A stretch of 21,659 bases of DNA from a virus. The notes under the pieces were generated by a model, which was not told where the DNA came from, searched no databases, and saw only the letters and a list, made by a program, of their open reading frames with translations. The position numbers and the translations under genes are program-made. This document shows, one piece after another, positions 14,101-20,810 of this stretch; the first letter of the stretch is position 1; the number at the start of each line of letters is the position of its first letter. The DNA lies in IMG/VR virus record IMGVR_UViG_3300025889_001090, positions 1-21,659 of that record, one strand, 5' to 3'.

Positions 14101-14776
14101 CGGAAGCGATAGTTGGAGTAGTTGGAATTCAGTAGCTACAGCAAGACATGGTTTTACAAACAATGTAGAGCTTCGAGCACCTATCTTTTACGATAGCAAT
14201 GATTCCAGTTATTACTTAGATCCTAACAACACGTCTGTGTTAAATACGGTTTCACTCGGCGCTCAAACATGGAGGGGCCAAATATCTTGGAACGCAGGTG
14301 TTAATATAATAGTAGACGGGGAGTGCTCCTTTGATATGTATGGTGGCCAATGGGGCGTTTGGAATAGCGAAACTTCGGAGTTTTCAATAGTAGCTCCGCA
14401 TGGAGGGCAAGTACAGATAGGAAAAGCGGGTAGTAGAGGATTGTATGTTTTTGGAGCAATAACAGCCTCTGGAGACGTAACAGCTTACTCTGATATTTCT
14501 GTAAAAGAAAACATTAGACTTATAGAATCGTCTCTGGATAAAGTCAAACTATTGAATGGAGTGACATATAATAGAAACGATATAGATGACAAGTCTGATA
14601 AAGTAGGTTTTATAGCGCAAGAAATAATAAACGTGTTACCTGAGGTTGTTACTGAAAACGAAGATGGTAAATTATCAGTAGCTTACGGCAACATAACCGC
14701 TGTGTTGGTTGAAGCAATCAAAGAATTATCAAAAAAAGTTGAAGAATTAGAAAATAAACTAAATGGCAATAACTAA
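11156..14776 (+). CDS. 1206-aa tail fibre with peptidase S74-type chaperone tip
   Basis: Domains: a beta start; a module with QVYFDGVYQSKENYTV (about residues 75-95); a beta domain with WFDSAGAV; three WGxH...SFTETDPIYTASSWYTT-type repeats (about 333-430); the TGTATDSS...LPLTGGTL link; four R-[AS]-P-[IV]-F-Y-D-S-N-[DN] units starting at residues 646, 763, 880 and 1007; and a C-terminal S74 intramolecular chaperone. The putative catalytic pair is S1112 and K1117 (SDISVK). Cleavage before S1112 would release about 95 residues after trimerisation. A coiled coil (ELSKKVEELENKL) ends the protein. It likely forms a long host-binding fibre. It overlaps the next fibre gene by 14 bases and is its paralogue. 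Confidence 0.88.
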   Translation: MANRFLNNIKINDAYTFPASDGTNGQFIATDGAGNLSFQSAGEAGATVIYKDLFTGNASTVVFTLANSVDNEVKTQVYFDGVYQSKENYTVSGNAITFSTAPPSGAAIEVITFATVAAADYNQKLNFYGKAVGAIAKGDAVMFAGAQGDHFLITKATQAALDANHEYFLGLAAHDFVNNQYGYVTQFGRLEAMDTSNYIAGDILWFDSAGAVAGALTTAPPSAPNTKIQIAAVVRVHQNEGVIFVRPTVYHEISELHDVSITSAADKDLLSWNATLGVWENTKTLGNITTGNITTSGTVDGVDVSLFKSDYDTHNHDSIYYTETEIDTLLTNKSNWDTAYSWGDHSLVGYLTSFTETDPIYTASSWYTTTNNSGNWNTAFGWGNHALAGYLTSYTETDPIYTASSWYTTPNNSVNWDTAYSWGNHAGLYSLLGHTHDYLPIGGKAADSELLDGIDSSRVIYGSNSTGTSYISGTTLDTALKSGFYTTNGGVPNATAVNFVLHTAYYGEGNLAGFDLACNDSTSSSFYLRPATGGGKGAWQTIITSSNIGSQSVNYANSAGTATDSSKLPLTGGTLTGTLTVNTNANQVAYFQSPNANTWVDIISTTRTWSMGSTSGSTWAIYDRGSNTTRIEVDTSSNLYSYGSMRSPIFYDSNDTGYYVDPNSTSRLNSLNLGQLAFVDGAGEWSNIIRSAAYPSEGYSTGSNYWLEYRAKGGHHFVLNTDGGVGSGANNMDDFTIWQGSIDGNRLLEVTNTGVVTATESHRAPIFYDSNNTNYYVDPNSNSAFVEGTFGQGSGYSDQGIRISYGNYAGGYGRIRFYQNGSNHSTIHSFSDGWQGGSLAGHSTGAINLEGNYGVTIGPWNNVDMWIDRSGNSQSRNSSRAPVFYDSNDTGYFLDPTAASNSKSLLVSGFVGWPNHQWTWSRGAHQDATNSIKIWDQYSDYGGSGNPTSYGTILHITGRSGHEDDQLYFSYDGQILHRNAFYGSDSWSSWNSVATARHGFTNNVELRAPIFYDSNDSSYYLDPNNTSVLNTVSLGAQTWRGQISWNAGVNIIVDGECSFDMYGGQWGVWNSETSEFSIVAPHGGQVQIGKAGSRGLYVFGAITASGDVTAYSDISVKENIRLIESSLDKVKLLNGVTYNRNDIDDKSDKVGFIAQEIINVLPEVVTENEDGKLSVAYGNITAVLVEAIKELSKKVEELENKLNGNN

Positions 14777-17180
14777 GGCAAAGCTAATAGCTGACGGTGT
14801 AATAACCGTAGGTAATCTTCACGAATCACACGGAATAACAACTACACATATAGGTGAAGGAGATAAATTATTCTACACTGACACAAGAGTTAGTAATTAT
14901 TTATCCGCAAACAACTATATTACAACAAGTGATGTTCCTAATTTAGAAACAGTAACTAGCCTTAGTATTAGTGCTAACATACTTAGCTACACAAACGAGG
15001 CTGGTGTAACTACTGACGTTGATTTATCTACTTACTTAGACGACACAAACCTAGCTAGGTTAGTTTCTGGAACATTGAATCCAGGTACTGGTATCGCAAC
15101 GTTTACCAGAGACGATTCTAGCACGTTTACAATCGATTTCTCAGCGTTTCTAGCTGATGCTAATGATTATGTATCCTCAGGAAGTTTTAACACGTCTACA
15201 GGCGTCCTAACACTTACAAGATTAGGCGGTGGAACTGTGACTGTTGACTTAGATGGTAAGTATGCTGAGGCTTCACACACACACCTATGGTCACACATAA
15301 CAGATAGACCTACTGCTTTATCTGCGTTTACTAATGATCTAGGTAACTACGGAGGGTTCTTAACCTCGTTTACTGAAACAGACCCTGTTTATACCGCGTC
15401 GTCTTGGTATACTACAATTAACAATTCTAGTAATTGGAATACGGCTTATGGCTGGGGTAACCACGCGACAGTTGGCTATTTAACCTCATTTACAGAAACT
15501 GATCCAACTGTACCATCACACGTTAAGTCAATCACTTCTACTAACATAAGCAACTGGAACACCGCTTATGGGTGGGGTAACCATGCCAACGCTGGTTATC
15601 AAGCCGCAGCAACAGCTATAACTACTTCAAACATAGGATCACAAATAGTTAATCAGGCTGATAGATTACGTGCTTACAGTGCTGGAGCAACACCTCAAAG
15701 TGCTAACTCATTTGGTTTAGGTGTTTTATCTAATTATTACGGAGGTGGTCAAATTACTGATATTCCAGAGGGCGCGTATGGCTCGCTATATAACTTTGGC
15801 GGTTACGACGCAAGTAGCTTGTCAATGCAAATGTTCTTAGGTGTAAACCATAATTCTACCTCGTCCACTAGAAGCTTATTCTTCAGAATGGGTAATAATT
15901 TAGGTTTTCAAAACGATTGGAAACAAGTTATAGATTCTAGCAACATAGGAAGTCAGTCTGTTAATTATGCTGCAAGTGCTGGAACAGCAACTGACTCAAG
16001 TAAGCTGCCATTAACAGGTGGTACACTTTCTGGAACCCTAATATTAGGAAGCACTGCATCTGCTGGGTCTTCCGCAATATTAAACACCAATGGATTTATT
16101 AGAGTAGCGGAGCATGTTATAATACATAATCCATCTAATCTTGCTATGGCTCAGGGTATTAGTTGGGATTCATCTACTAACGGACTTTACACTTATAATG
16201 AAAGTTCTACTGGTACACTAAGAGCCACTGGCTCAATGCGAGCTCCTATATTCTACGATAGCGATGATACTGGGTACTATGTTGATCCAAATAGCGAATC
16301 AAAACTGCGCAAGTTATGGATAAACAATGGTGGAGCTAATGGCGTTTCATGGTCCTCAGGATTAAACATGGGCGACGCTTCTAACTACTGGAACTTAATA
16401 CAAGATGCAGGAACTGCTAGGCAAAGAAATTTTGGTACTGGTGGATATGATTGGTATAATAATTCTGCTTCAACGCAAATAATGTTATTAAGCAATGGTG
16501 GAGATTTGACTACTTCTTCGTCAATGCGCGCTCCAATCTTCTACGACACTAACAACACTGCTCATTATATAGATCCATCAGGTGGCTCTAATATTAGAAA
16601 TCTATATGTTGGCGACCCAGGTGACTCTTGGTCAGATCCAGGCGGTTGGGGCACTCAAGTAAGGTTTAGCAACGGTCCACACGTTAGATTTGTGTTACAT
16701 GCTAGAACACCTGAAATTCAAGCTGGTATGTATGTACATACTCCAAGCTCGGTATTCATTGGAAGTTATACAGCACACCCAGTGAACATGATGGTTGGTG
16801 GAAATAGTAGGCTTCTTATAGAAGACAGTAGAGTGTATTCTCATGTTTATTCTGAGGCAGCTGGTTCTTCAAGAGCCCCAATATTCTACGATAGTAACGA
16901 CACCGGATATTACTTGAATCCAGCTGGTAACAGTGTATTAACTACTGCAACATTTAATGTAAATGCATCTTCTACTTTATCAATTATTGCAGGTGGAACA
17001 AATGCTACTGTAATAAGAGCTGCAGCTGGAGATGAATTATATATTGGTGGTAATGATAGCTGGCAGATGAGATTTAATGGAGGCAATGTTTTAATGGATA
17101 ACGGCGGTTATCTTCAAAACAATACTTCAATTAGAGCCCCAATCTTCTACGACGCTAACAACACAGGGTATTATGTTGAT
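13091..17180 (+). repeat. Dispersed RAPIFYDSND-type repeats across two fibre genes
   Basis: Eight clear copies of a roughly 25-residue unit (R-[AS]-P-[IV]-F-Y-D-[STA]-[ND]-[DN]-[TS]-x-x-[YF]-[YFV]-[LVI]-[DN]-P) begin at 13091, 13442, 13793, 14174, 16239, 16527, 16872 and 17133; a degenerate copy lies near 17742. In the first gene the spacing is 117, 117 and 127 codons; in the second it is 96, 115 and 87. Sequence between copies varies. The pattern suggests repeated shaft joints with exchangeable domains between them. Confidence 0.8.
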
Positions 17181-18146
17181 CCAAATAATACTAGTAATTT
17201 ATCTACATTAAACATAGAGGCTAGTAACTCAATAGTAATGTACAAGTCTCAGACTGTAAATATGTCTGGAGCGGAATACAGCACATCTAACTACTATCCT
17301 GTAATTATAAGTGTTCCTGTTGATGGGGTTTTAATAGAAATACAAAATAACTTGAACTCCAATATACCTTCATGGTCAGGTCATGGCGGTGGATTTACAC
17401 TAAATCTTAGATGGTGGGTAAATGGAAGCGGATGGGGAACAACAGATATAAAAAGAAAAGTTTACCAATGGCATGAGAGATTTGCAAATTTAAGAATATG
17501 TGGTGGTATAACACAAATGTATACATCCAGCCAAGAGGTTGTTTACTTGCGAGGCGGTGGTGTCTATTATTTTAGGTTCAGTAAAAACTTAAATGCAACG
17601 CCTTATTCTTCCAACTACACCAATTCATATAATAACGAGGTTGCTAACGTTACTTCTTCACCTATAAATAGTGTATGGGAGGCTGCGGCTGGTAATGAAG
17701 CTTACTACGCTGAAGATATATATACTTCAAATATCCAGTCTTATGTATATTATGATCGAAATAGCACATCTTACTACCTAGACGCATCTTCAACTGGTGA
17801 TTCATTAAGAGTAGCAGGAGATGTTGTGGCATATTACTCTGATGAAAGATTAAAAAACATTGAATGCAACATTCCTGACGCTATAGAAAAGGTAAAATCT
17901 TTAAATGGTTTTTATTACACAGCTAATGAGACAGCGCAAAAACTAGGATATAAGGAAGGAAGACAAGTTGGTTTATCCGCGCAAGAGGTTGAGGCTATTA
18001 TGCCGGAGGTTGTAAAAGAAGCTGCTATTGGTAAGGGATATAAAACACTAGACTATTCCAAAATAATACCTCTTTTAGTAGAAGCTATAAAAGAACAGCA
18101 AAAACAAATTGACGAACTAAAAGCAATTATAAATGGCACTACCTAG
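14763..18146 (+). CDS. 1127-aa tail fibre with peptidase S74-type chaperone tip, paralogue of the preceding gene
   Basis: The start (MAITKAKLIADGVITVGNL) is followed by beta modules, WGNH...SFTETDP repeats (about residues 200-275) and the TGTATDSS...LPLTGGTL link (about 403-425). Four R-A-P-I-F-Y-D units start at residues 493, 589, 704 and 791; a degenerate fifth (YYDRNSTSYYLD) begins near 994. Domains of about 60-90 residues, different from each other, are inserted between units. A longer unique domain with WSGHGGG and several Trp follows the fourth unit. The C-terminus is a classic S74 chaperone: SDERLKNIE with S1026 and K1031, then GLSAQEVEAIMPEVV and a coiled coil. It presumably works beside the 1206-aa fibre, perhaps with a different receptor. 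The stop is TAG, unlike most neighbours. Confidence 0.88.
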   Translation: MAITKAKLIADGVITVGNLHESHGITTTHIGEGDKLFYTDTRVSNYLSANNYITTSDVPNLETVTSLSISANILSYTNEAGVTTDVDLSTYLDDTNLARLVSGTLNPGTGIATFTRDDSSTFTIDFSAFLADANDYVSSGSFNTSTGVLTLTRLGGGTVTVDLDGKYAEASHTHLWSHITDRPTALSAFTNDLGNYGGFLTSFTETDPVYTASSWYTTINNSSNWNTAYGWGNHATVGYLTSFTETDPTVPSHVKSITSTNISNWNTAYGWGNHANAGYQAAATAITTSNIGSQIVNQADRLRAYSAGATPQSANSFGLGVLSNYYGGGQITDIPEGAYGSLYNFGGYDASSLSMQMFLGVNHNSTSSTRSLFFRMGNNLGFQNDWKQVIDSSNIGSQSVNYAASAGTATDSSKLPLTGGTLSGTLILGSTASAGSSAILNTNGFIRVAEHVIIHNPSNLAMAQGISWDSSTNGLYTYNESSTGTLRATGSMRAPIFYDSDDTGYYVDPNSESKLRKLWINNGGANGVSWSSGLNMGDASNYWNLIQDAGTARQRNFGTGGYDWYNNSASTQIMLLSNGGDLTTSSSMRAPIFYDTNNTAHYIDPSGGSNIRNLYVGDPGDSWSDPGGWGTQVRFSNGPHVRFVLHARTPEIQAGMYVHTPSSVFIGSYTAHPVNMMVGGNSRLLIEDSRVYSHVYSEAAGSSRAPIFYDSNDTGYYLNPAGNSVLTTATFNVNASSTLSIIAGGTNATVIRAAAGDELYIGGNDSWQMRFNGGNVLMDNGGYLQNNTSIRAPIFYDANNTGYYVDPNNTSNLSTLNIEASNSIVMYKSQTVNMSGAEYSTSNYYPVIISVPVDGVLIEIQNNLNSNIPSWSGHGGGFTLNLRWWVNGSGWGTTDIKRKVYQWHERFANLRICGGITQMYTSSQEVVYLRGGGVYYFRFSKNLNATPYSSNYTNSYNNEVANVTSSPINSVWEAAAGNEAYYAEDIYTSNIQSYVYYDRNSTSYYLDASSTGDSLRVAGDVVAYYSDERLKNIECNIPDAIEKVKSLNGFYYTANETAQKLGYKEGRQVGLSAQEVEAIMPEVVKEAAIGKGYKTLDYSKIIPLLVEAIKEQQKQIDELKAIINGTT

Positions 18147-18750
18147 TACAGGATCAATATCTATAAGTCAAATAAAGACTGAGCTTGGAAGTTCAAGTAA
18201 TTCACTTAGAACTTTATCATCTCAAGCTGACCAGCCAAAGTCTTCTCCTGACGGTATGTCGGAGTTTAGGGGTTACGTTCAAACACAATACAAAACCGCA
18301 ACAAATCCAAGTAGCTATATAAGTAGAACATACGTTAATGGTACTAGGAATATGAGTGTAACATATCAGTATTTAGCCTTTGGCGGCATGCCGCAAGGGC
18401 CTGTTGTTACAATGGTTAATGAAGACACAGTGAATGCTGACTTTTACAAAGACTTTTCGCAAATGACTGGTCTTGGCTGGGATGGTAGATATGTAGTTTA
18501 TGACTCAACAAATAGAAGATATAATAAAATATCTATTATAGCATATTATGAAAACCCATATCTCGAAACCTTAACAGTTAACGTGAACACGTCTTCACCT
18601 TATGGTGGTAACCCATATTACGTTGGGTGGAACGCGGGTGGGGGAAATGCCGCGTCGCAAACATATACAAGCACAGGATTTACATTAGTGCTCACAACTA
18701 ATAACTATTACCCATACATTGCACTTGACATTGTGTTTGAAATATCTTAA
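18133..18750 (+). CDS. 205-aa tail fibre or adhesin-like protein
   Basis: The N-terminal 48 residues (MALPSTGSISISQIKTELGS to MSEFRGY) form a module I recall from many marine phage tail proteins: ALPxxGxISxSQ, a Leu/Ser-rich helix, then MSEFxGY. It is followed by a Tyr/Asn/Thr-rich beta domain (residues 50-205) with no enzyme motif. It is probably a small virion-attached receptor-binding or decoration protein. The start overlaps the stop of the 1127-aa fibre by 14 bases, in the same arrangement as the junction between the two large fibres, so it is likely produced with them. Confidence 0.7.
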   Translation: MALPSTGSISISQIKTELGSSSNSLRTLSSQADQPKSSPDGMSEFRGYVQTQYKTATNPSSYISRTYVNGTRNMSVTYQYLAFGGMPQGPVVTMVNEDTVNADFYKDFSQMTGLGWDGRYVVYDSTNRRYNKISIIAYYENPYLETLTVNVNTSSPYGGNPYYVGWNAGGGNAASQTYTSTGFTLVLTTNNYYPYIALDIVFEIS

Positions 18751-18761
18751 ACTATAAAACT

Positions 18762-19073
18762 ATGGAATACTTTTTTGAACTATTTGGATTAGAAAAACTA
18801 CAATCAGAAAACGGCCTAGACGGTGTGTTAATATCTGTACATTGGGCATATTATTTAAGAACAGAGACTCCAGCTATTAGAATAGTTAGAGGCATAACAT
18901 ATTTAGATGCGCCGGACGCTGAGACTTTCACTCCTTTTAATGAGTTAACTAAAGAACAAATAATAGGTTGGCTAGAAACTAAACTTGATATTGTAGCATT
19001 ACAGGAAAGATTAGTATATTTGTCTACTTTTGAAAATCAACCGGATATGTTACCGGCTGTCTTTAACCAATAA
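18762..19073 (+). CDS. 103-aa small phage protein, relative of the 19098 product
   Basis: A beta-rich first half (GLDGVLISVHWAYYLRTE) is followed by DAPDAETFTPFNELTKEQIIGWLETKL (about residues 50-77). The same order occurs in the next gene: GAPNAENFTPLASITEENVIEWAK. The pattern of strands, then F-[IT]-P-[FY], then a helix ending in I-x-W, matches a small family of phage proteins that I recall as DUF7936-like, found after tail genes. Function is not established. The start ATG follows AAACTATAAAACT, with no Shine-Dalgarno sequence. Confidence 0.7.
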   Translation: MEYFFELFGLEKLQSENGLDGVLISVHWAYYLRTETPAIRIVRGITYLDAPDAETFTPFNELTKEQIIGWLETKLDIVALQERLVYLSTFENQPDMLPAVFNQ

Positions 19074-19097
19074 AAAAAATAATTTAAAACAAAAACT

Positions 19098-19472
19098 ATG
19101 GAAATTACTTACGCATGGAAAATCACGGCTTTGAAAAAAGCACCATCACTGAACGGATTGTCAGATGTGATAACTCACATTAGATTTGACTATACTGGTA
19201 CAGACGCTGTATCTGGAGAGTCTCACACTTTCCACGGAGCTTGCCCAGTTGGCGCGCCTAATGCTGAAAACTTTACGCCTTTAGCATCTATTACAGAAGA
19301 AAATGTAATTGAGTGGGCTAAAGCAAATCACCCAACAGGACACATGAATGAAGTTATTGAGAGAGAAATCAGCAAGAAGATTACTCCTACTAACGAGGAA
19401 GTTACTGAGTTAGAGTGGTTGCAGCCTGCTGCTGTTCCAGCCACGGAACCAGCTGTTGACCCAGGTGCTTAA
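19098..19472 (+). CDS. 124-aa small phage protein (DUF7936-like)
   Basis: Starts MEITYAWKITALKKAPSLNG, continues with LSDVITHIRFDYTGTD (beta strands) and SHTFHGACPVGAPNAENFTP, then a helix (EENVIEWAKANH) and a charged helix (NEVIEREISKKI). It ends in a disordered Pro/Ala-rich tail (about residues 105-124). The core resembles the DUF7936-type phage family (from memory) and is related to the product of 18762. It may be a minor virion or tail assembly protein by neighbourhood. The start is preceded by an A-rich stretch typical of Bacteroidota translation starts. Confidence 0.7.
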   Translation: MEITYAWKITALKKAPSLNGLSDVITHIRFDYTGTDAVSGESHTFHGACPVGAPNAENFTPLASITEENVIEWAKANHPTGHMNEVIEREISKKITPTNEEVTELEWLQPAAVPATEPAVDPGA

Positions 19473-19485
19473 TTAACTGAACAAG

Positions 19486-19529
19486 TGTGTAATACTTATA
19501 AGGTATAATCATATTAAATACAATAAATT
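19486..19529 (+). promoter_or_regulatory. Leader element, copy 2 (TGTGTAATA)
   Basis: TGTGTAATA at 19486-19494 lies 44 bases before the ATG at 19530, the same distance as copy 1 before 5833. An AGGTATAATC stretch follows, and the leader is A/T-rich up to the start. It sits in one of the longest gaps of the rightward block (19473-19529). It probably marks a second late promoter, serving the group of genes that leads into the terminase. Confidence 0.45.
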
Positions 19530-19787
19530 ATGAAAATCGAAGGAAAAATTACAGAAAAGCAACTTGAGAAACTTCGTGGTTATGTAACTGCTATTAATCA
19601 AGGCCAAGCACAACTTGGAGGAATTGAAGTTCAAAAGCACCAATTGCTACATCAAATAGCACAAGTGCAATCAGAACTACAAGGATTTCAAAAAGATCTA
19701 GAGGATGAGTATGGAAAAATTTCCATTAACATCCAAGATGGTTCTTACGAAGAAGTTGCTGAAAATGAAGCTGATACGCAAAATTAG
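19530..19787 (+). CDS. 85-aa coiled-coil protein
   Basis: Helical and Gln-rich. ITEKQLEKLRGYVTAINQ, then LGGIEVQKHQLLHQIAQVQ and ELQGFQKDLEDEYG (about residues 7-63), show a regular heptad pattern. The end is a conserved-looking KISINIQDGSYEE. The helical hairpin with a strand between the halves recalls prefoldin-like proteins, but that is only a resemblance. I recall near-identical small proteins in Bacteroidota phages, of unknown function. It follows the second leader element and its 3' end overlaps the next gene by 23 bases. Confidence 0.75.
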   Translation: MKIEGKITEKQLEKLRGYVTAINQGQAQLGGIEVQKHQLLHQIAQVQSELQGFQKDLEDEYGKISINIQDGSYEEVAENEADTQN

Positions 19788-19983
19788 TATCGGTAGAGAT
19801 TATAAAACTGATAGTATGCATTACGCCGTAGGTCAAGAGGTCTACGGCGGGCATACAATCTGTGATATTATTGAAGAACAAGATAAATACTCTATTTACA
19901 TACAGAAAGGAAACGAAGTATTACCTTGGAAAGAATTCAATAAGAACATGGCAATCAGTGTAGAATTTAATCTTGAGTACTAA
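19765..19983 (+). CDS. 72-aa hypothetical protein
   Basis: I chose the ATG at 19765 (MKLIRKISIGRDYKTD). A longer frame from 19705 would overlap the coiled-coil gene by 83 bases and add a region that looks like its shadow. The product is beta-rich: MHYAVGQEVYGGHTICDIIE, then KYSIYIQKGNEVLPWKEFN. This resembles a small SH3-like or KOW-like barrel that sets a nucleic-acid or protein contact, but no family is recognised. It ends one base before the double GroES-like gene, so the two are probably made together. Confidence 0.6.
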   Translation: MKLIRKISIGRDYKTDSMHYAVGQEVYGGHTICDIIEEQDKYSIYIQKGNEVLPWKEFNKNMAISVEFNLEY

Positions 19984-19984
19984 A

Positions 19985-20590
19985 ATGAAATCACTTTTCG
20001 ACTTTATTGTTACACCAATAGGTGACAGATACAGTAATAAGAAAAAGATAGGAGACAAGGAGTTAATCCTTAACACTGAAATATCAGGACACGAATTTGT
20101 AAACAGACAGGCTACGGTAATAAGTACACCTATTCTTTACGATGGTCCAATAAAGCCTGGTGATGAAATAATCATACACCATAACGTTTTTAGAAGGTTC
20201 TACGACGTTAGAGGCAATGAAAAAAATAGCAAATCATATTTTAAAGAAGATCAATACTTTTGTCAAGTAGACCAAGTATTTCTTTATAAACAAAACGAAG
20301 AGTGGGTAACACCAGATGATTTTTGTTTTGTAAAACCAATATCCAAGAGAGATAAATTCTCAACCGATAAAGAAGAACCACTGAAAGGTATAGTCAAGTA
20401 TACAAACGTGTGTATAGCAAACATGGGAATACTACAAGGAGATCTAATAGGTTTCACCCCTGAGAGCGAATACGAGTTTATAATAGATGACCAAAGACTA
20501 TACAGAATACCAATTAACTCTATTTCTATTATATATGGACATCAAGGAAACCAAGCGGAATATAATACGAGCTGGGCGACGGGCAGTTGA
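19985..20590 (+). CDS. 201-aa protein with two GroES-like lobes in tandem
   Basis: Each half repeats the order seen in GroES. Lobe 1: FIVTPIGDRY (7-16), a loop with KELILNTEIS (25-34) where GroES has its GroEL-binding mobile loop, QATVIS (42-47), IKPGDEIIIHH (56-66) and FCQVDQVFLYK (92-102). Lobe 2: FCFVKPISKRDKF (113-125), LKGIVKYT (133-140), LQGDLIGFTP (150-159) and RLYRIPINSISIIYG (171-185). Lobe 2 lacks a clear mobile-loop tripeptide. I recall related 200-aa proteins in Bacteroidota phages, sometimes labelled hypothetical and sometimes co-chaperonin. A TTG start at 19973 is possible, but the ATG at 19985, one base after the previous stop, is preferred. The overlap with the next gene is about 56 bases. 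Confidence 0.75.
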   Translation: MKSLFDFIVTPIGDRYSNKKKIGDKELILNTEISGHEFVNRQATVISTPILYDGPIKPGDEIIIHHNVFRRFYDVRGNEKNSKSYFKEDQYFCQVDQVFLYKQNEEWVTPDDFCFVKPISKRDKFSTDKEEPLKGIVKYTNVCIANMGILQGDLIGFTPESEYEFIIDDQRLYRIPINSISIIYGHQGNQAEYNTSWATGS

Positions 20591-20810
20591 CGAACTCATA
20601 AAAGTAGCTGAAGAGCAAATACTAACAGGAGGCGAAGACGATGTAAGTGCTGATAGACTCAAGAACGCTGCTGCTACTAAAAAGCTAGCTATATTTGATG
20701 CTTTTGAAATATTAAACAGGATAGAGCAGGAAGAAAACTTATTGGAAAATAAGCCAGCAGAAGAAAAGCCAGAGGCTTTTAAAGGTTTTGCAGAAAGGAG
20801 GTCTAAATGA
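20535..20810 (+). CDS. 91-aa possible terminase small subunit
   Basis: Mostly helical and charged: DIKETKRNIIRAGRRAVDEL, then VAEEQILTGGEDDVSADRLKNAAATKKLAIFDAFEIL, and an acidic disordered tail before GFAERRSK. A helical protein of this size directly before terL, overlapping it by ATGA, is the usual place for a small terminase subunit, which recognises the DNA and regulates the motor. No DNA-binding motif is clear, so the call rests mainly on position. The frame is open from an ATG at 20487, but that start would overlap the previous gene by 104 bases; the ATG at 20535 reduces this to 56. Neither has a Shine-Dalgarno sequence. Confidence 0.5.
   Translation: MDIKETKRNIIRAGRRAVDELIKVAEEQILTGGEDDVSADRLKNAAATKKLAIFDAFEILNRIEQEENLLENKPAEEKPEAFKGFAERRSK
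20795..20801 (+). promoter_or_regulatory. Unusual Shine-Dalgarno sequence before terL
   Basis: GGAGG within GAAAGGAGGTCTAA lies about six to eight bases before the terL ATG. Nearly all other starts here have A/T-rich leaders without such a site. It also encodes the last codons of the upstream gene (AERRSK), so the match could be incidental. Confidence 0.35.

Noticed and set aside
11156-18146. Diversity-generating retroelement acting on the fibres
   Set aside because: No reverse transcriptase, template repeat or accessory gene is in the window, and the repeats differ by ordinary divergence rather than by adenine-specific change.
19705-19764. Longer start for the 72-aa gene
   Set aside because: It would overlap the coiled-coil gene by 83 bases and its extra residues read like an out-of-frame shadow of that gene.
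19973-19984. TTG start for the double GroES-like protein
   Set aside because: The ATG at 19985 sits one base after the previous stop, which is the usual spacing here, and the extra residues (STK) add nothing recognisable.
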